Part shown: positions 43,531 to 51,841 of the stretch, piece by piece
How positions within the stretch are numbered: position 1 is the first letter of the stretch
Layout of the letters: each line of letters opens with the position of its first letter
Assembly: GCA_964346795.1 (NCBI GenBank)
Contig: CAYFWD010000001.1
Span: 1 to 64,000 of the forward strand
Length of the DNA: 64,000 nt
Direction: 5' to 3'
Source of the DNA: UBA10566 sp964346795
GTDB lineage: Bacteria; Bacteroidota; Bacteroidia; Bacteroidales; P3
Notes under the pieces: generated by a model
Database searches by the model: none
What the model was told of the DNA's origin: nothing
The model's input: the letters and a program-made list of their open reading frames with translations, nothing else
Translations under genes and position numbers: made by a program

Positions 43531-44394
43531 TTATTTAATAACTGTAATACTCCCTTTGTGAGGAATTCTCTTTCCCAAATGACTGTATTCGAATAAATAA
43601 AAATAAGTCCCTATTGGTAGATTATGTGCAGAAAAATCATTATTGTATGAACTTTTTCTGTAAACTATTTTCCCTTTTCTATCCATAATTACAAGAGTAT
43701 TTTCTGGGAATTTATCAACATTCTTTATTACAAAATAATCATTAATTCCGTCTCCATTTGGAGTAATAAGGTTTGAGGCAACAAATTTCGGAATATCATT
43801 CTCAATAGGTGAAATCTTATCTTCCTCCGTACTTATAGTCTCAACCTTGTTGTTTATTACAAGTTCAGAAGTATTTGCAGGTTTATTATGAATAGGCTCT
43901 ACTATGTAATTGCCTTTTGATAATATTTCATGAGGTTTATCTTCAACTTCATATTCTATAATAATATTTTTAGCTTCTTGTTTTATTTTACTATTATCCT
44001 TTACTTCTAAATTAATATCTTTTGCAATATTAGAGTTTTTGTACTCTTCCTTATTAATAGTATTAGATTTATTTATTATAGAATTATTTGCATTAATCTT
44101 TGAAATATTTTTTGTTTTTGGAGATATTTCTTTTGAAGAATTATCAATAATAAGGTAGGTTCCAACTCCAAGTATTGCAGTTGTTGTAATAATTCCTATT
44201 GTTTTAAGGGTAGTTGAAAAAGTAAAGCTTTTATTTAATGAAGATTTTACAATATTTTTCTCTATTGTACTTTTATTCGCACCATTAATAATATTACTTG
44301 GATTTTTAAGCTCGGCTTCTATCTTGCCCCAAATATCTGGAGCATTAATTTCAGTGCTTTTAAGTTTACTAAATATCTTGTCTATATTATTCAT
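43531..44394 (-). CDS. Putative anti-sigma-like membrane protein with gliding-motility-type C-terminal domain
   Basis: A 287-residue protein with an unusual layout. Residues 1-60 are cytoplasmic and start MNNIDKIFSKLKSTEINAPD like short anti-sigma domains; one membrane helix follows at about 63-83; a low-complexity Asn/Lys/Ile linker runs to about 205; the last 80 residues are the gliding-motility-associated C-terminal domain (LITPNGDGINDYFVIKNVD, IGTYFYLFEY), found on type B T9SS cargo. The usual NRWG is MDRKG here. Its ATG overlaps the end of the ECF sigma gene by 8 bp, which points to a sigma/anti-sigma pair. There is no cleavable signal peptide, so it may stay anchored with the domain in the periplasm. 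Confidence 0.7.
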   Translation of the reverse strand: MNNIDKIFSKLKSTEINAPDIWGKIEAELKNPSNIINGANKSTIEKNIVKSSLNKSFTFSTTLKTIGIITTTAILGVGTYLIIDNSSKEISPKTKNISKINANNSIINKSNTINKEEYKNSNIAKDINLEVKDNSKIKQEAKNIIIEYEVEDKPHEILSKGNYIVEPIHNKPANTSELVINNKVETISTEEDKISPIENDIPKFVASNLITPNGDGINDYFVIKNVDKFPENTLVIMDRKGKIVYRKSSYNNDFSAHNLPIGTYFYLFEYSHLGKRIPHKGSITVIK

Positions 44395-44962
44395 TTCTTG
44401 CTTTCTCTATTTTCTTTAACTCTTCTTTCAATATTTGTCTTGCCTTGTAAAGATTACTCTTAACGCTATTTTGATTTATCCCCAAAATTTCACTTATATC
44501 TTTATTGCTATATTGGTCAATGGCACATAGATTAAATATTACTTGTAAAGATTTTGGAAGTTTCTGAATACAACCTAACAACTCTTCTTCTGTAAAAATA
44601 TAATCAGATTCAAAAACCACAAAATCATTGCTCTCTACTTCTGCCTCTATCTCATTTATTGTATTATACTTATTATTATTCCTATAAATATTTATTGCAC
44701 TATTTATCATTACCTTTTGAAGCCATGATTCAAAATGCCCAATACTGAAATTACGTTGTTCTTCAAAACTATTAATATTATTAAAAACCCTCAACCATCC
44801 TTGCATTAACATATCCTCTGCTTCAGAACTACTCTTTGAATATCGTACACATAATGCAAACATTTGGTTTTTGTAGCGATTAAAAAGTTCTTTCTGTGCC
44901 TTTGAGTTATTCTGTTTGCAAAGATTTATTAGGTTTAATAATTCTCTTTCGTTCTTTTTCAT
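44387..44962 (-). CDS. ECF-type RNA polymerase sigma factor
   Basis: From the ATG at 44962 the protein has 191 residues. The open frame extends to 44998 but the promoter word TATGTTTG lies at 44973-44980, inside that extension. Sigma region 2 is seen in NNSKAQKELFNRYKNQMFALCVRYSKSSSEAEDMLMQGWLRVFNNI and region 4 in LQVIFNLCAIDQYSNKDISEILGINQNSVKSNLYKARQ. ECF factors respond to envelope or extracellular cues through an anti-sigma factor, here presumably the overlapping downstream gene. In P. gingivalis an ECF factor controls T9SS genes, a possible parallel. Confidence 0.9.
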   Translation of the reverse strand: MKKNERELLNLINLCKQNNSKAQKELFNRYKNQMFALCVRYSKSSSEAEDMLMQGWLRVFNNINSFEEQRNFSIGHFESWLQKVMINSAINIYRNNNKYNTINEIEAEVESNDFVVFESDYIFTEEELLGCIQKLPKSLQVIFNLCAIDQYSNKDISEILGINQNSVKSNLYKARQILKEELKKIEKARNE

Positions 44963-44972
44963 AAATCCTTTA

Positions 44973-44980
44973 CAAACATA
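44973..44980 (-). promoter_or_regulatory. -7 promoter element (TATGTTTG) of the ECF sigma operon
   Basis: The minus strand reads TATGTTTG 11 nt ahead of the ATG at 44962, giving a very short leader. Confidence 0.5.
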
Positions 44981-45026
44981 ATAACACCTAATTTTCAAAA
45001 AAAGTAAACACTAAGTAGCGTTTTTT

Positions 45027-47342
45027 TTAATTTATTATGATTATTTTTTCTCTAAGAGTTGAAGACTTGTCTTTAGATATAAGGGTTAGAAGATATAATC
45101 CAGAAGATAAATTATTTTCAATTTTTATTTGATTAATACCTTTCTTTACCTTATCGGAATAAAGTATTTTTCCACTATTATCAGAAATAAATAAATCATA
45201 ATCCTGATTAAGTTTGCTAAAATTAATATTTATACTTTCTTTTGCAGGATTAGGGTAAACCTTTATTTTTGGAGAGATTTGTTCAATATTAGATAAATCT
45301 ATTATACTCACATCTCCTATTCCCATAATATAATCTCCTTTCCAAAGAGAATTTAGAGTCAAATAGCCTTCAGAATTATTAGGTTTTGTAGTTTTTACAG
45401 CAATCCAATCTGCTTCTTGATTAGGTCTATAAAGGAGAATTAAAGAGTCTAAAGATGAGTATTTACTTATTAAGTCTTTATCAAAATCATTATTACCTGC
45501 AAGAAACTTAAAATAGAAATTACTCTCTATTTCACAATTCTCCAAACCCTCTCCTTCTATTGTCCAATAATGTTTTTGACTTATTCTTTGAATACCATTA
45601 GGCAGAGGTTTTTCCTCTTCATTACCTACCCAATGAAGGGTTGTTCTAAGAAAGATTGAATCAGGGTTGTTCTTAATATTTGCATAGAAATATGTATTAG
45701 GAAAATTTTGTCTTCCTATTCCCTCTATGATTTTATAATTATCAATTGTTGCATCTGCAATCTCTTCTTCCAAATCAATAAAACAATTAATTGGATTAAT
45801 ACTTAGATTTATATTTTGAGTTGTAGACAAACCACTAAACTCTATTATCCTTTTTTCTTTATTCCAGTTAGCATCTATAAAAGTTACAGGCACCCTGCTT
45901 GTATTACAACCTTCATTAAGATTTGCTATTGTTCTCTGATTAATTTTTATTGTTGCAACATTTCCGTTAAAAGACTTACTTACAATTGAATAATGATTAT
46001 ATCCACTATCCAAAACATAGAAATTAAAGAAATCATTCAAATCAATATTAGTTACAGAAGACAAATAGTCTCTCATCTGAAAAGTATTTATTATTCCATA
46101 AGCATAGTTATTTAGCATTGAACGAACAGCTGGATAAAAAATACTATCTCCTAAATATCCTTTGAGAGTGTGAACAACAGCAGCACCTTTCCTATATGTT
46201 GTTGTAGAATAAACATCAGCACCTGTTACTCCATACAATATTCTATATCCTTCTTCTCTCGGTAATTTATTTAGCACCATTTCCATATTATTTCTAAAAT
46301 AATTCTTTGCATGTTCCTTTCCATAATGTCCTTCAAAAGAAATGTTTTCTGACCAAGAAGTCCAACCTTCCTTAATCCACATATCAAGTTCACACTCTCC
46401 ACCCATAAAATTACCAAACCAACTATGACCCAACTCATGAACAATATTACTATTATTTGCATCACCCTGACCAATTGCAGCAGTATGAGCTAAAGAAATA
46501 TTATCAACATGCTCCATACTTCCTAAAGGAGTAACACAATATCCAACCCTATTGAACCTAAATTCTCCAAACTTGTTTTCCAAAGCATGAAAAGCATCTT
46601 TTATTAAACCTACCTTACCTCTAACTGCTGAACTATCTGCAGGAAAACAATATATATGTAATGGAAAATCCTTAACAATACCCTGCAAAGTATCTTCAAG
46701 CAAACAATAATCTGCAATTGTTACAGCAACCAAATAAGGAGCAATTGTTTGAGGTATTCTCCAATGCCACGAAGAAGAAGAGTCGGAAACCACAGAAATA
46801 CTATCCAAAATTCCTCCACAAATAGCTTTTCTTGAACTTTGAGTGGTAATATTAAGATTAAAGGTGGCCTTATCACTAAAATAATCTTGAGCAGGAAACC
46901 AACTTCTTGCAAAAGAATGTTGAGGCTCCATTATTGCTACATTTAAGGAGTATATAATATTTGGATTATAGTGCATACCTCCCCAGCCATAAATTTCAAT
47001 TACTTGAGAACCGCTATACCAAACACAAACCTCAACCTCTTCATTGTTTTGAACGTATGGAGGCAAAGAAATATTCAAATTGGGAGAAAGATAAGAATAA
47101 ATCGCAGGCATACCATTAACATATACCGAATCAACATCGTGATTTAATAAGCTTAATTTAATAATTCTATTGATAGGATTATTAACTTTTACCCTTACCG
47201 TACAATATCCTTTATGTCTATTTTTTATAATATTGTTAATATCCAAATTAATGTCGTAATGTAAAACATCTATGGAATCTGTCTGAGCGTTGATTTGTAG
47301 AGAAAGGAAACAAATCACTAAAAAAAAGTATATTTTTTTCAT
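45027..47342 (-). CDS. M1 family zinc metallopeptidase with T9SS sorting domain
   Basis: A 771-residue secreted peptidase. Signal peptide MKKIYFFLVICFLSLQINAQ; an N-terminal beta-saddle domain; catalytic domain with LGSMEHVDN (the substrate-binding GxMEN loop), HELGHSWFGNFMG (His302, Glu303, His306) and the third zinc ligand Glu325 in IKEGWTSW; then a beta domain. The C-terminal about 80 residues (VYPNPAKESININF ... SSGLYLLTLIS) are a type A T9SS sorting domain. Expected to trim N-terminal residues from peptides at or outside the cell surface, alongside the S8 protease at 38.7 kb. Confidence 0.92.
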   Translation of the reverse strand: MKKIYFFLVICFLSLQINAQTDSIDVLHYDINLDINNIIKNRHKGYCTVRVKVNNPINRIIKLSLLNHDVDSVYVNGMPAIYSYLSPNLNISLPPYVQNNEEVEVCVWYSGSQVIEIYGWGGMHYNPNIIYSLNVAIMEPQHSFARSWFPAQDYFSDKATFNLNITTQSSRKAICGGILDSISVVSDSSSSWHWRIPQTIAPYLVAVTIADYCLLEDTLQGIVKDFPLHIYCFPADSSAVRGKVGLIKDAFHALENKFGEFRFNRVGYCVTPLGSMEHVDNISLAHTAAIGQGDANNSNIVHELGHSWFGNFMGGECELDMWIKEGWTSWSENISFEGHYGKEHAKNYFRNNMEMVLNKLPREEGYRILYGVTGADVYSTTTYRKGAAVVHTLKGYLGDSIFYPAVRSMLNNYAYGIINTFQMRDYLSSVTNIDLNDFFNFYVLDSGYNHYSIVSKSFNGNVATIKINQRTIANLNEGCNTSRVPVTFIDANWNKEKRIIEFSGLSTTQNINLSINPINCFIDLEEEIADATIDNYKIIEGIGRQNFPNTYFYANIKNNPDSIFLRTTLHWVGNEEEKPLPNGIQRISQKHYWTIEGEGLENCEIESNFYFKFLAGNNDFDKDLISKYSSLDSLILLYRPNQEADWIAVKTTKPNNSEGYLTLNSLWKGDYIMGIGDVSIIDLSNIEQISPKIKVYPNPAKESININFSKLNQDYDLFISDNSGKILYSDKVKKGINQIKIENNLSSGLYLLTLISKDKSSTLREKIIIIN

Positions 47343-47377
47343 TTTAATATTGAATTAATTATCAAGAAATCATTTTG

Positions 47378-47385
47378 CAAATATA
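47378..47385 (-). promoter_or_regulatory. -7 promoter element (TATATTTG) of the M1 peptidase gene
   Basis: The minus strand reads TATATTTG 36 nt ahead of the ATG at 47342. Confidence 0.6.
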
Positions 47386-47429
47386 ATAATTAATGTTTCA
47401 AAGACAAGAAAAAATAATTGCATTAAATA

Positions 47430-47512
47430 CAAAACTTAACTAATTCTCATTTAAACTTAGTCTTTGGGATTATAAACTAAGTTTATTTACAGAAAAACCA
47501 AATATACTTTTT
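47430..47512 (+). repeat. Phased 21-bp intergenic array F
   Basis: AAACTTAAC, AAACTTAGTC, AAACTAAGTTT and AAACCAAA have the aligned C at 47435, 47456, 47477 and 47498, exactly 21 bp apart. Short array between the M1 peptidase gene and the tRNA-Lys terminator. Confidence 0.75.
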
Positions 47513-47524
47513 TGTGTATTATAA

Positions 47525-47570
47525 TAAAAAAACGCCATCTGCTTTATCACAAAGCTAATGGCGTAAAAAA
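47525..47570 (-). terminator. Terminator of tRNA-Lys
   Basis: On the minus strand ACGCCATTAGCTTT pairs with AAAGCAGATGGCGT and is followed by seven T. It lies 16 bp after the tRNA. Confidence 0.9.
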
Positions 47571-47585
47571 GTTATTATATCTTTG

Positions 47586-47658
47586 TGACTAAGCTGGGAT
47601 TCGAACCCAGGACCCCATCCTTAAAAGGGATGTGCTCTACCGACTGAGCTACTTAGTC
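47586..47658 (-). tRNA. tRNA-Lys (anticodon TTT)
   Basis: A 73-nt cloverleaf: acceptor GACTAAG/CTTAGTC, D arm GCTC/GAGC, anticodon stem CATCC/GGATG with loop CTTTTAA (anticodon TTT), T arm CTGGG/CCCAG. Discriminator A; CCA not encoded. Promoter word TACCTTTG at 47676-47683 on the minus strand. Confidence 0.96.
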
Positions 47659-47675
47659 GTTTTGATTTGGAAGTG

Positions 47676-47683
47676 CAAAGGTA
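47676..47683 (-). promoter_or_regulatory. -7 promoter element (TACCTTTG) of tRNA-Lys
   Basis: The minus strand reads TACCTTTG 18 nt ahead of the tRNA, the same word as at tRNA-Asn. Confidence 0.65.
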
Positions 47684-47863
47684 GTCCTTTTTTTATTACT
47701 GGCAAATGTTTTCTAATTATTTTAATCATCTTTTTAGATAAAGTTCTTTTTATCAATAAGATAATTTATTAGCTTTATAATACACAGTAAATATTTTAAA
47801 GAAAAACTTGTTCCAATAATAATTATTCTATATTATTGCAAAAATTATTTAAAGGAAATTAGT

Positions 47864-48280
47864 ATGGAATTAGAAATACACTTAAAAAAAGGTATTGGAG
47901 ATTTAAATTTTGATTCTTCAATTGACCAAACCATCGAATTATTAGGCTCTCCAACAGAAGTTGAAAATATTGGAGAAGACATTGATTTTCCAACCACAAT
48001 TCTTCATTATGATAATTTAGGGTTGAGTTTGTTTTTTGAAAATAATGTTTCTTGTAAATTGACTTGCATTGATATTGATAGTGGTAAAACAACCTTATTT
48101 GGAGAAAAGGTATTGGGACTTTCTTCAAAAGAGATTGAAAACTTGATGAGCAAAAACAATATTCTCAATGGAACCAAGGAAAAGGAAGAATGGGGAGAAG
48201 AGAGACTTTCTTTTGAAAACCATAGCATAGACTTTTATTTTATTGATGAAAAATTAGCATCTATTACTTTTGGAAAATAA
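47864..48280 (+). CDS. Unknown cytoplasmic protein, 138 residues
   Basis: I do not recognise this family. There is no signal peptide or membrane segment. The start GIGDLNFDSSIDQTIELLGSPTEVENIG looks like the conditional motif of small beta-rich proteins of the BamE-like or immunity type (a helix with LLGxPxxV), followed by strands (TILHYDNLGLSLFFENN, KLTCIDIDSGKTTLFG, SIDFYFIDEKLASITFG). The last 11 bases overlap the start of the WbqC-like gene, so the two are translationally coupled and may act together. Confidence 0.7.
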   Translation: MELEIHLKKGIGDLNFDSSIDQTIELLGSPTEVENIGEDIDFPTTILHYDNLGLSLFFENNVSCKLTCIDIDSGKTTLFGEKVLGLSSKEIENLMSKNNILNGTKEKEEWGEERLSFENHSIDFYFIDEKLASITFGK

Positions 48281-48893
48281 CATAACACCTATATTTCCTG
48301 CATTTTTCTTTCCAAACATTGAGTATTTTGCTAATTTGCAAAAGCACAAAAAAGTTATTATTGAAGCTTGTGAGAATTTCCCAAAACAAACTTTCCGCAA
48401 TAGAACATATATTCTTTCTGCAAATGGAGTATTGAGTATTAACGTACCTATTATAAAAACATCTTCTACAAAGCAAAAGATTTCAGAAGTCAGAATTTCC
48501 TATAAAGAAAATTGGAACATAAGGGCATGGAGAGCTATTACTTCTGCTTATGGCAGGAGTATTTACTTTGAGTATTTTGAAGATGATATTAAAAAATTCT
48601 TTTTTGATAAATACGACAAACTTTTTGACCTCAATGTGGATATATTGAAGTACTTTATCAATAAATTTGACATTAAAACTAATATTTTATTCTCTCAAGA
48701 ATATAATGTTATAGATAAGGAATATGATTTTAGAGAAAGATTTCCTGTTAATGACAAAAAAGATAATTCTAATAATTCTTTCAAACCATACTTCCAATGT
48801 TTTTCAGAAAAGTTTCAATTCACTGAAAATCTTTCATGCTTAGACTTATTAATGAATACAGGAAAAGAAAGTAGCTTATATATTAATTTTTGA
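48270..48893 (+). CDS. WbqC-like family protein
   Basis: A 207-residue protein of the WbqC-like family: the start TPIFPAFFFPNIEYFANLQKHKKVIIEACENFPKQTFRNRTYILSANGVLSINVPI and the block ENWNIRAWRAITSAYGRSIYFEYFEDDIKKF are characteristic. WbqC-like proteins occur in O-antigen loci and, in Bacteroidota, near signal peptidase genes; their chemistry is not established. It overlaps the upstream unknown gene and precedes a WecA/MraY-like sugar-phosphate transferase, consistent with a role in surface glycan assembly. Confidence 0.85.
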   Translation: MENNITPIFPAFFFPNIEYFANLQKHKKVIIEACENFPKQTFRNRTYILSANGVLSINVPIIKTSSTKQKISEVRISYKENWNIRAWRAITSAYGRSIYFEYFEDDIKKFFFDKYDKLFDLNVDILKYFINKFDIKTNILFSQEYNVIDKEYDFRERFPVNDKKDNSNNSFKPYFQCFSEKFQFTENLSCLDLLMNTGKESSLYINF

Positions 48894-48936
48894 TATTATT
48901 TTTTAGATTTATTTTCAATTTAATGATTCTATTAAT

Positions 48937-48944
48937 TATCTTTG
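48937..48944 (+). promoter_or_regulatory. -7 promoter element (TATCTTTG) of the WecA-like/ftsE pair
   Basis: TATCTTTG lies 31 nt before the ATG at 48976. Confidence 0.6.
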
Positions 48945-48975
48945 CAGTTTGTTATAGAAACTTTATGGTATTTAT

Positions 48976-50109
48976 ATGATATTTATTTATTGTTTTCTTG
49001 TTTCCACATTATTAGTTTTTATTCTTATGCCTTATTACATAAGACTAATGTTAAAATACAGAGTTTTAGACAGGTCTGGAGGCAGAAAAATTCACAAAGG
49101 AATTAAGGTTAATATTGGTGGTTTTATAATATTTCTTGGATTCGTCGCTTCCTATATCTTAGCCTTGTCTTATATACCAAAAGAATATATTGACAATGCA
49201 CTAACGTTTATTATTTTACTTGGCTGTATTATTGTTGTGGGGGTTAGAGACGATATGAACTCTTTAACTGCAAAAAATAAATTAGTACTTGAAATTATTG
49301 CAATTTTATTTATTTGTAGAATGGGTCTTAAAATAGATAGTCTTTATGGTTTTATGGGTATATATGAACTACCTGTTTGGCTAAGTTACACTATTACCAT
49401 ATTTTTCTTCGTTGTTATTCTCAATACATATAATCTAATTGATGGAATCGATGGTCAAGCTGGAACTCAAGCATTAAATGTTTTTATCCCTTTATTTCTA
49501 TTTTTCTTCTTTTTAGGAAATTATAACACTTCAAATATTTTCCACAACCCATATTTCTGGGCAATTATTTGTATAAGTATTATTGGAGGTTTATTAGCTT
49601 TCCTTTATTATAATTGGGAGCCTTCAAGAGTTTTTATGGGAGACACTGGCTCAATTTCAATAGGAACAATTATTGCTTGCACTATAGTTATTGCAATAAA
49701 ATTTAATGGAGAAAACATAAGCAATTTTACCTTATTTGGATTTGAAATAAAATCTAAAATTGGAGTTGTTGTTTCTTTGTTTTTCATTCCTCTTGCTGAT
49801 ACTCTAAGAGTTTTTTCTGCAAGAGTTTGTAAAAAGAAATCTCCTTTTTCTCCTGATAAGTCTCATATTCATCATTTCCTGATTCGTACGGGAGCTTCAC
49901 ATAAAACAAGCACATTAACAACCCTTACTTTCTCTATAATAACCTCAATTATAGGAATATTTCTTGCAACAATATTTACCGATAATATATTTATTCCTCT
50001 TTTAGTAGTAATGTTTGTGTTATATGTTATCTCGCTTTCATATATAACTAAAAGAAGAATAAAAACAATGAAAAAGAAAAGATTATGTCAGATGAAATTA
50101 GCACAATAG
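48976..50109 (+). CDS. WecA/MraY-family undecaprenyl-phosphate sugar-1-phosphate transferase
   Basis: A 377-residue inner-membrane enzyme with about 10-11 helices. Family motifs: RKIHKGIKVNIGGFIIFLGF, the first Asp pair in GVRDDMNSL, NTYNLIDGIDGQAG, RVFMGDTGSISIG and the histidine-rich cytoplasmic loop SPDKSHIHHFLIRTGASH, which is typical of WecA/TagO rather than MraY. It transfers a GlcNAc- or related sugar-1-phosphate to undecaprenyl phosphate, starting a surface polysaccharide. An earlier ATG at 48964 meets a stop after four codons. Its last 25 bp overlap ftsE. Confidence 0.9.
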   Translation: MIFIYCFLVSTLLVFILMPYYIRLMLKYRVLDRSGGRKIHKGIKVNIGGFIIFLGFVASYILALSYIPKEYIDNALTFIILLGCIIVVGVRDDMNSLTAKNKLVLEIIAILFICRMGLKIDSLYGFMGIYELPVWLSYTITIFFFVVILNTYNLIDGIDGQAGTQALNVFIPLFLFFFFLGNYNTSNIFHNPYFWAIICISIIGGLLAFLYYNWEPSRVFMGDTGSISIGTIIACTIVIAIKFNGENISNFTLFGFEIKSKIGVVVSLFFIPLADTLRVFSARVCKKKSPFSPDKSHIHHFLIRTGASHKTSTLTTLTFSIITSIIGIFLATIFTDNIFIPLLVVMFVLYVISLSYITKRRIKTMKKKRLCQMKLAQ

Positions 50110-50780
50110 AAGAACAAACCAAACCAATTATTAAATTCACAGATGCCACTCTTTCACAGGGGAAAATGGTATTAAGCAATGTCAATTTAACTATTGAGGA
50201 AGGTGAGTTTGTTTATATAATTGGTAAAACAGGAACAGGTAAAAGCACTCTGTTAAAAACCATTTACGCAGAACTGCCTTTAAGTGTTGGCGAAGGGGAA
50301 GTTTGTGGTTTTACTCTAAATAATCTAAAAAAGAAAAATATCCCTATGCTTAGACGAAAGCTAGGTATTGTATTTCAAGACTTCCAACTCCTTCAAGATA
50401 GAAATGTTTTTGAAAATATTGCTTTCGTACTTAAATCAATTGGAATGAAAGACTCCCAAGAAATCAAAGAGAAAGTAACTTTGGCTTTGGAAGATGTTGG
50501 CATGGCAAATAGAGAAAGTGAAATGCCATATAATTTGAGCGAAGGAGAAATGCAAAGAGTTGCTATTGCAAGAGCTATTGTTAACCAACCAAAACTAATC
50601 GTTGCAGATGAACCAACAGGAAACCTTGACCCTATTACTTCTGAGGAAATTGTAAAACTCTTAATGAAAATCAATCAACAACACAAAACAACCATTCTTA
50701 TGGTTACTCATGATTATCTTGTAATAGAGAAGTTTCGTTCAAGAGTGATTTGCTGTGAAGATGGAAAAATCATAGCCTAA
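50085..50780 (+). CDS. ftsE: Cell division ATP-binding protein FtsE
   Basis: A 231-residue ABC ATPase. Walker A IIGKTGTGKSTLLKTI (residues 46-61), Q-loop GIVFQDFQLLQDRNVFENIAF, signature LSEGEMQRVAIARA and Walker B PKLIVADEPTGNLDP. The run LRRKLGIVFQDFQLL is diagnostic of FtsE in Bacteroidota. The signature reads LSEGE instead of LSGGE, a common FtsE-type variant. It partners FtsX (19553-20434), which is far away. Its start overlaps the WecA-like gene by 25 bp, linking division and glycan precursor genes. Confidence 0.92.
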   Translation: MSDEISTIEEQTKPIIKFTDATLSQGKMVLSNVNLTIEEGEFVYIIGKTGTGKSTLLKTIYAELPLSVGEGEVCGFTLNNLKKKNIPMLRRKLGIVFQDFQLLQDRNVFENIAFVLKSIGMKDSQEIKEKVTLALEDVGMANRESEMPYNLSEGEMQRVAIARAIVNQPKLIVADEPTGNLDPITSEEIVKLLMKINQQHKTTILMVTHDYLVIEKFRSRVICCEDGKIIA

Positions 50781-50784
50781 AATA

Positions 50785-50900
50785 AGCTAAGCTTATTTCA
50801 AAAAAAACTTGACTTAAATAAAAAAAGACGGCGGATAAATAAATTTATCTCCTAGATAATTTTATTTTTCTAGGAGATAAATAGAATTAAGTAGGGGGAA
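50785..50900 (+). repeat. Phased 21-bp intergenic array G
   Basis: Cores at 21-bp steps: CTAAGCTT (50787), CTTGACTT (50808), ACGGCGG (50829), CTCCTAG (50849), CTAGGAG (50870) and TAAGTAGGG (about 50890). CTCCTAG and CTAGGAG are reverse complements separated by an A/T linker and can form a stem-loop that may end both convergent messages (ftsE and the family 2 glycosyltransferase). The order matches arrays C and D. Confidence 0.85.
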
Positions 50901-50919
50901 ATAAAAACAAGACTTTTTA

Positions 50920-51840
50920 TCAAAAGCAAAAATCTTCACTTTCCATTAGTTTCTTTTTACCTTCTTTCTTTATAAGAGAGAAATAGCCTAATTTATAAAA
51001 ATCAAAAAGAAATAAACTTGGATACTTTCCTTTTAAATTTTTCTCTATCAATTTTTTGAATCGTTTGTAAAAGAAGATTACAAGCCCATTTAGTTTATAT
51101 TTTTTCAAACAATAATATGTTCTTATAATCTTTACATCTTCTAAATCTTTAACATCTTCTGTATTTAAGACAATATCAACAAGATTTCGGATAGCATTAC
51201 GAGAATTATTAATAAAATCTGTTGCTTCATAAAGGTCAATATGTATTATGGGATTGCATATAACCTTTAGTTTAAAGCCTTTTTTCTTTAACTCTATTCC
51301 AAAAGCAGTATCTTCATGTCCGTAGCCAAGCATGGTTTGGTCAAACTGAATAGTATTAAAAACTTCCTTTTTTATTAAGAAGTTATTAGTCATAAAAGTT
51401 TTTGCGTCAGACCTATTACACTTTGATTCTCTTTTTACACCATAGAGCCAATGTAAATAATAATTTTTCTTTATTTTCTCCTTTTCATGATAAATTCTAC
51501 CTCCACAAATAACATCTGCCTCATCCTTAAACTTATGATATAAATGAAGATATTGACTTGATGCTATTGCCCCATCACAATCCAAAAACAAAAGATATTC
51601 TCCCTTTGCATCATTAGCCATAAGATTTCTTATTGCAGCACGTCCATAATTTCGTGCAAGCTCTTTATAAGTAACATTATCTAAAAGAGCCAAATCTCTA
51701 TTCTCTTGGTATTTTTTTGATGAAAAATCATCATAGACCAATATTTCAAACTCCTCACCAATTATTGTGGCTTGCTCATGAAGATTTTGACATAACTTTG
51801 AGCAATCAAAATTATATGTTGGAATTAATATTGATAACAT
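50920..51840 (-). CDS. Glycosyltransferase family 2 protein
   Basis: A 306-residue GT-A transferase: MLSILIPTYNFDCSKLCQNL (nucleotide-binding start), EEFEILVYDDFSS, ARNYGRAAIRNLMANDAKGEYLLFLDCDGAIAS with the metal-binding DCD motif, and TNNFLIKKEVF...GYGHEDTAFGIELKKKGF with the catalytic ED. This pattern is that of chondroitin-synthase-like or rhamnan-type family 2 enzymes. Acceptor unknown. The gene follows the family 4 glycosyltransferase with a 1-bp gap. Confidence 0.88.
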   Translation of the reverse strand: MLSILIPTYNFDCSKLCQNLHEQATIIGEEFEILVYDDFSSKKYQENRDLALLDNVTYKELARNYGRAAIRNLMANDAKGEYLLFLDCDGAIASSQYLHLYHKFKDEADVICGGRIYHEKEKIKKNYYLHWLYGVKRESKCNRSDAKTFMTNNFLIKKEVFNTIQFDQTMLGYGHEDTAFGIELKKKGFKLKVICNPIIHIDLYEATDFINNSRNAIRNLVDIVLNTEDVKDLEDVKIIRTYYCLKKYKLNGLVIFFYKRFKKLIEKNLKGKYPSLFLFDFYKLGYFSLIKKEGKKKLMESEDFCF

Positions 51841-51841
51841 C

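Noticed and set aside
44963..44998. Longer start of the ECF sigma factor
   Set aside because: The extension contains the promoter word TATGTTTG and does not resemble sigma region 1/2 sequence.
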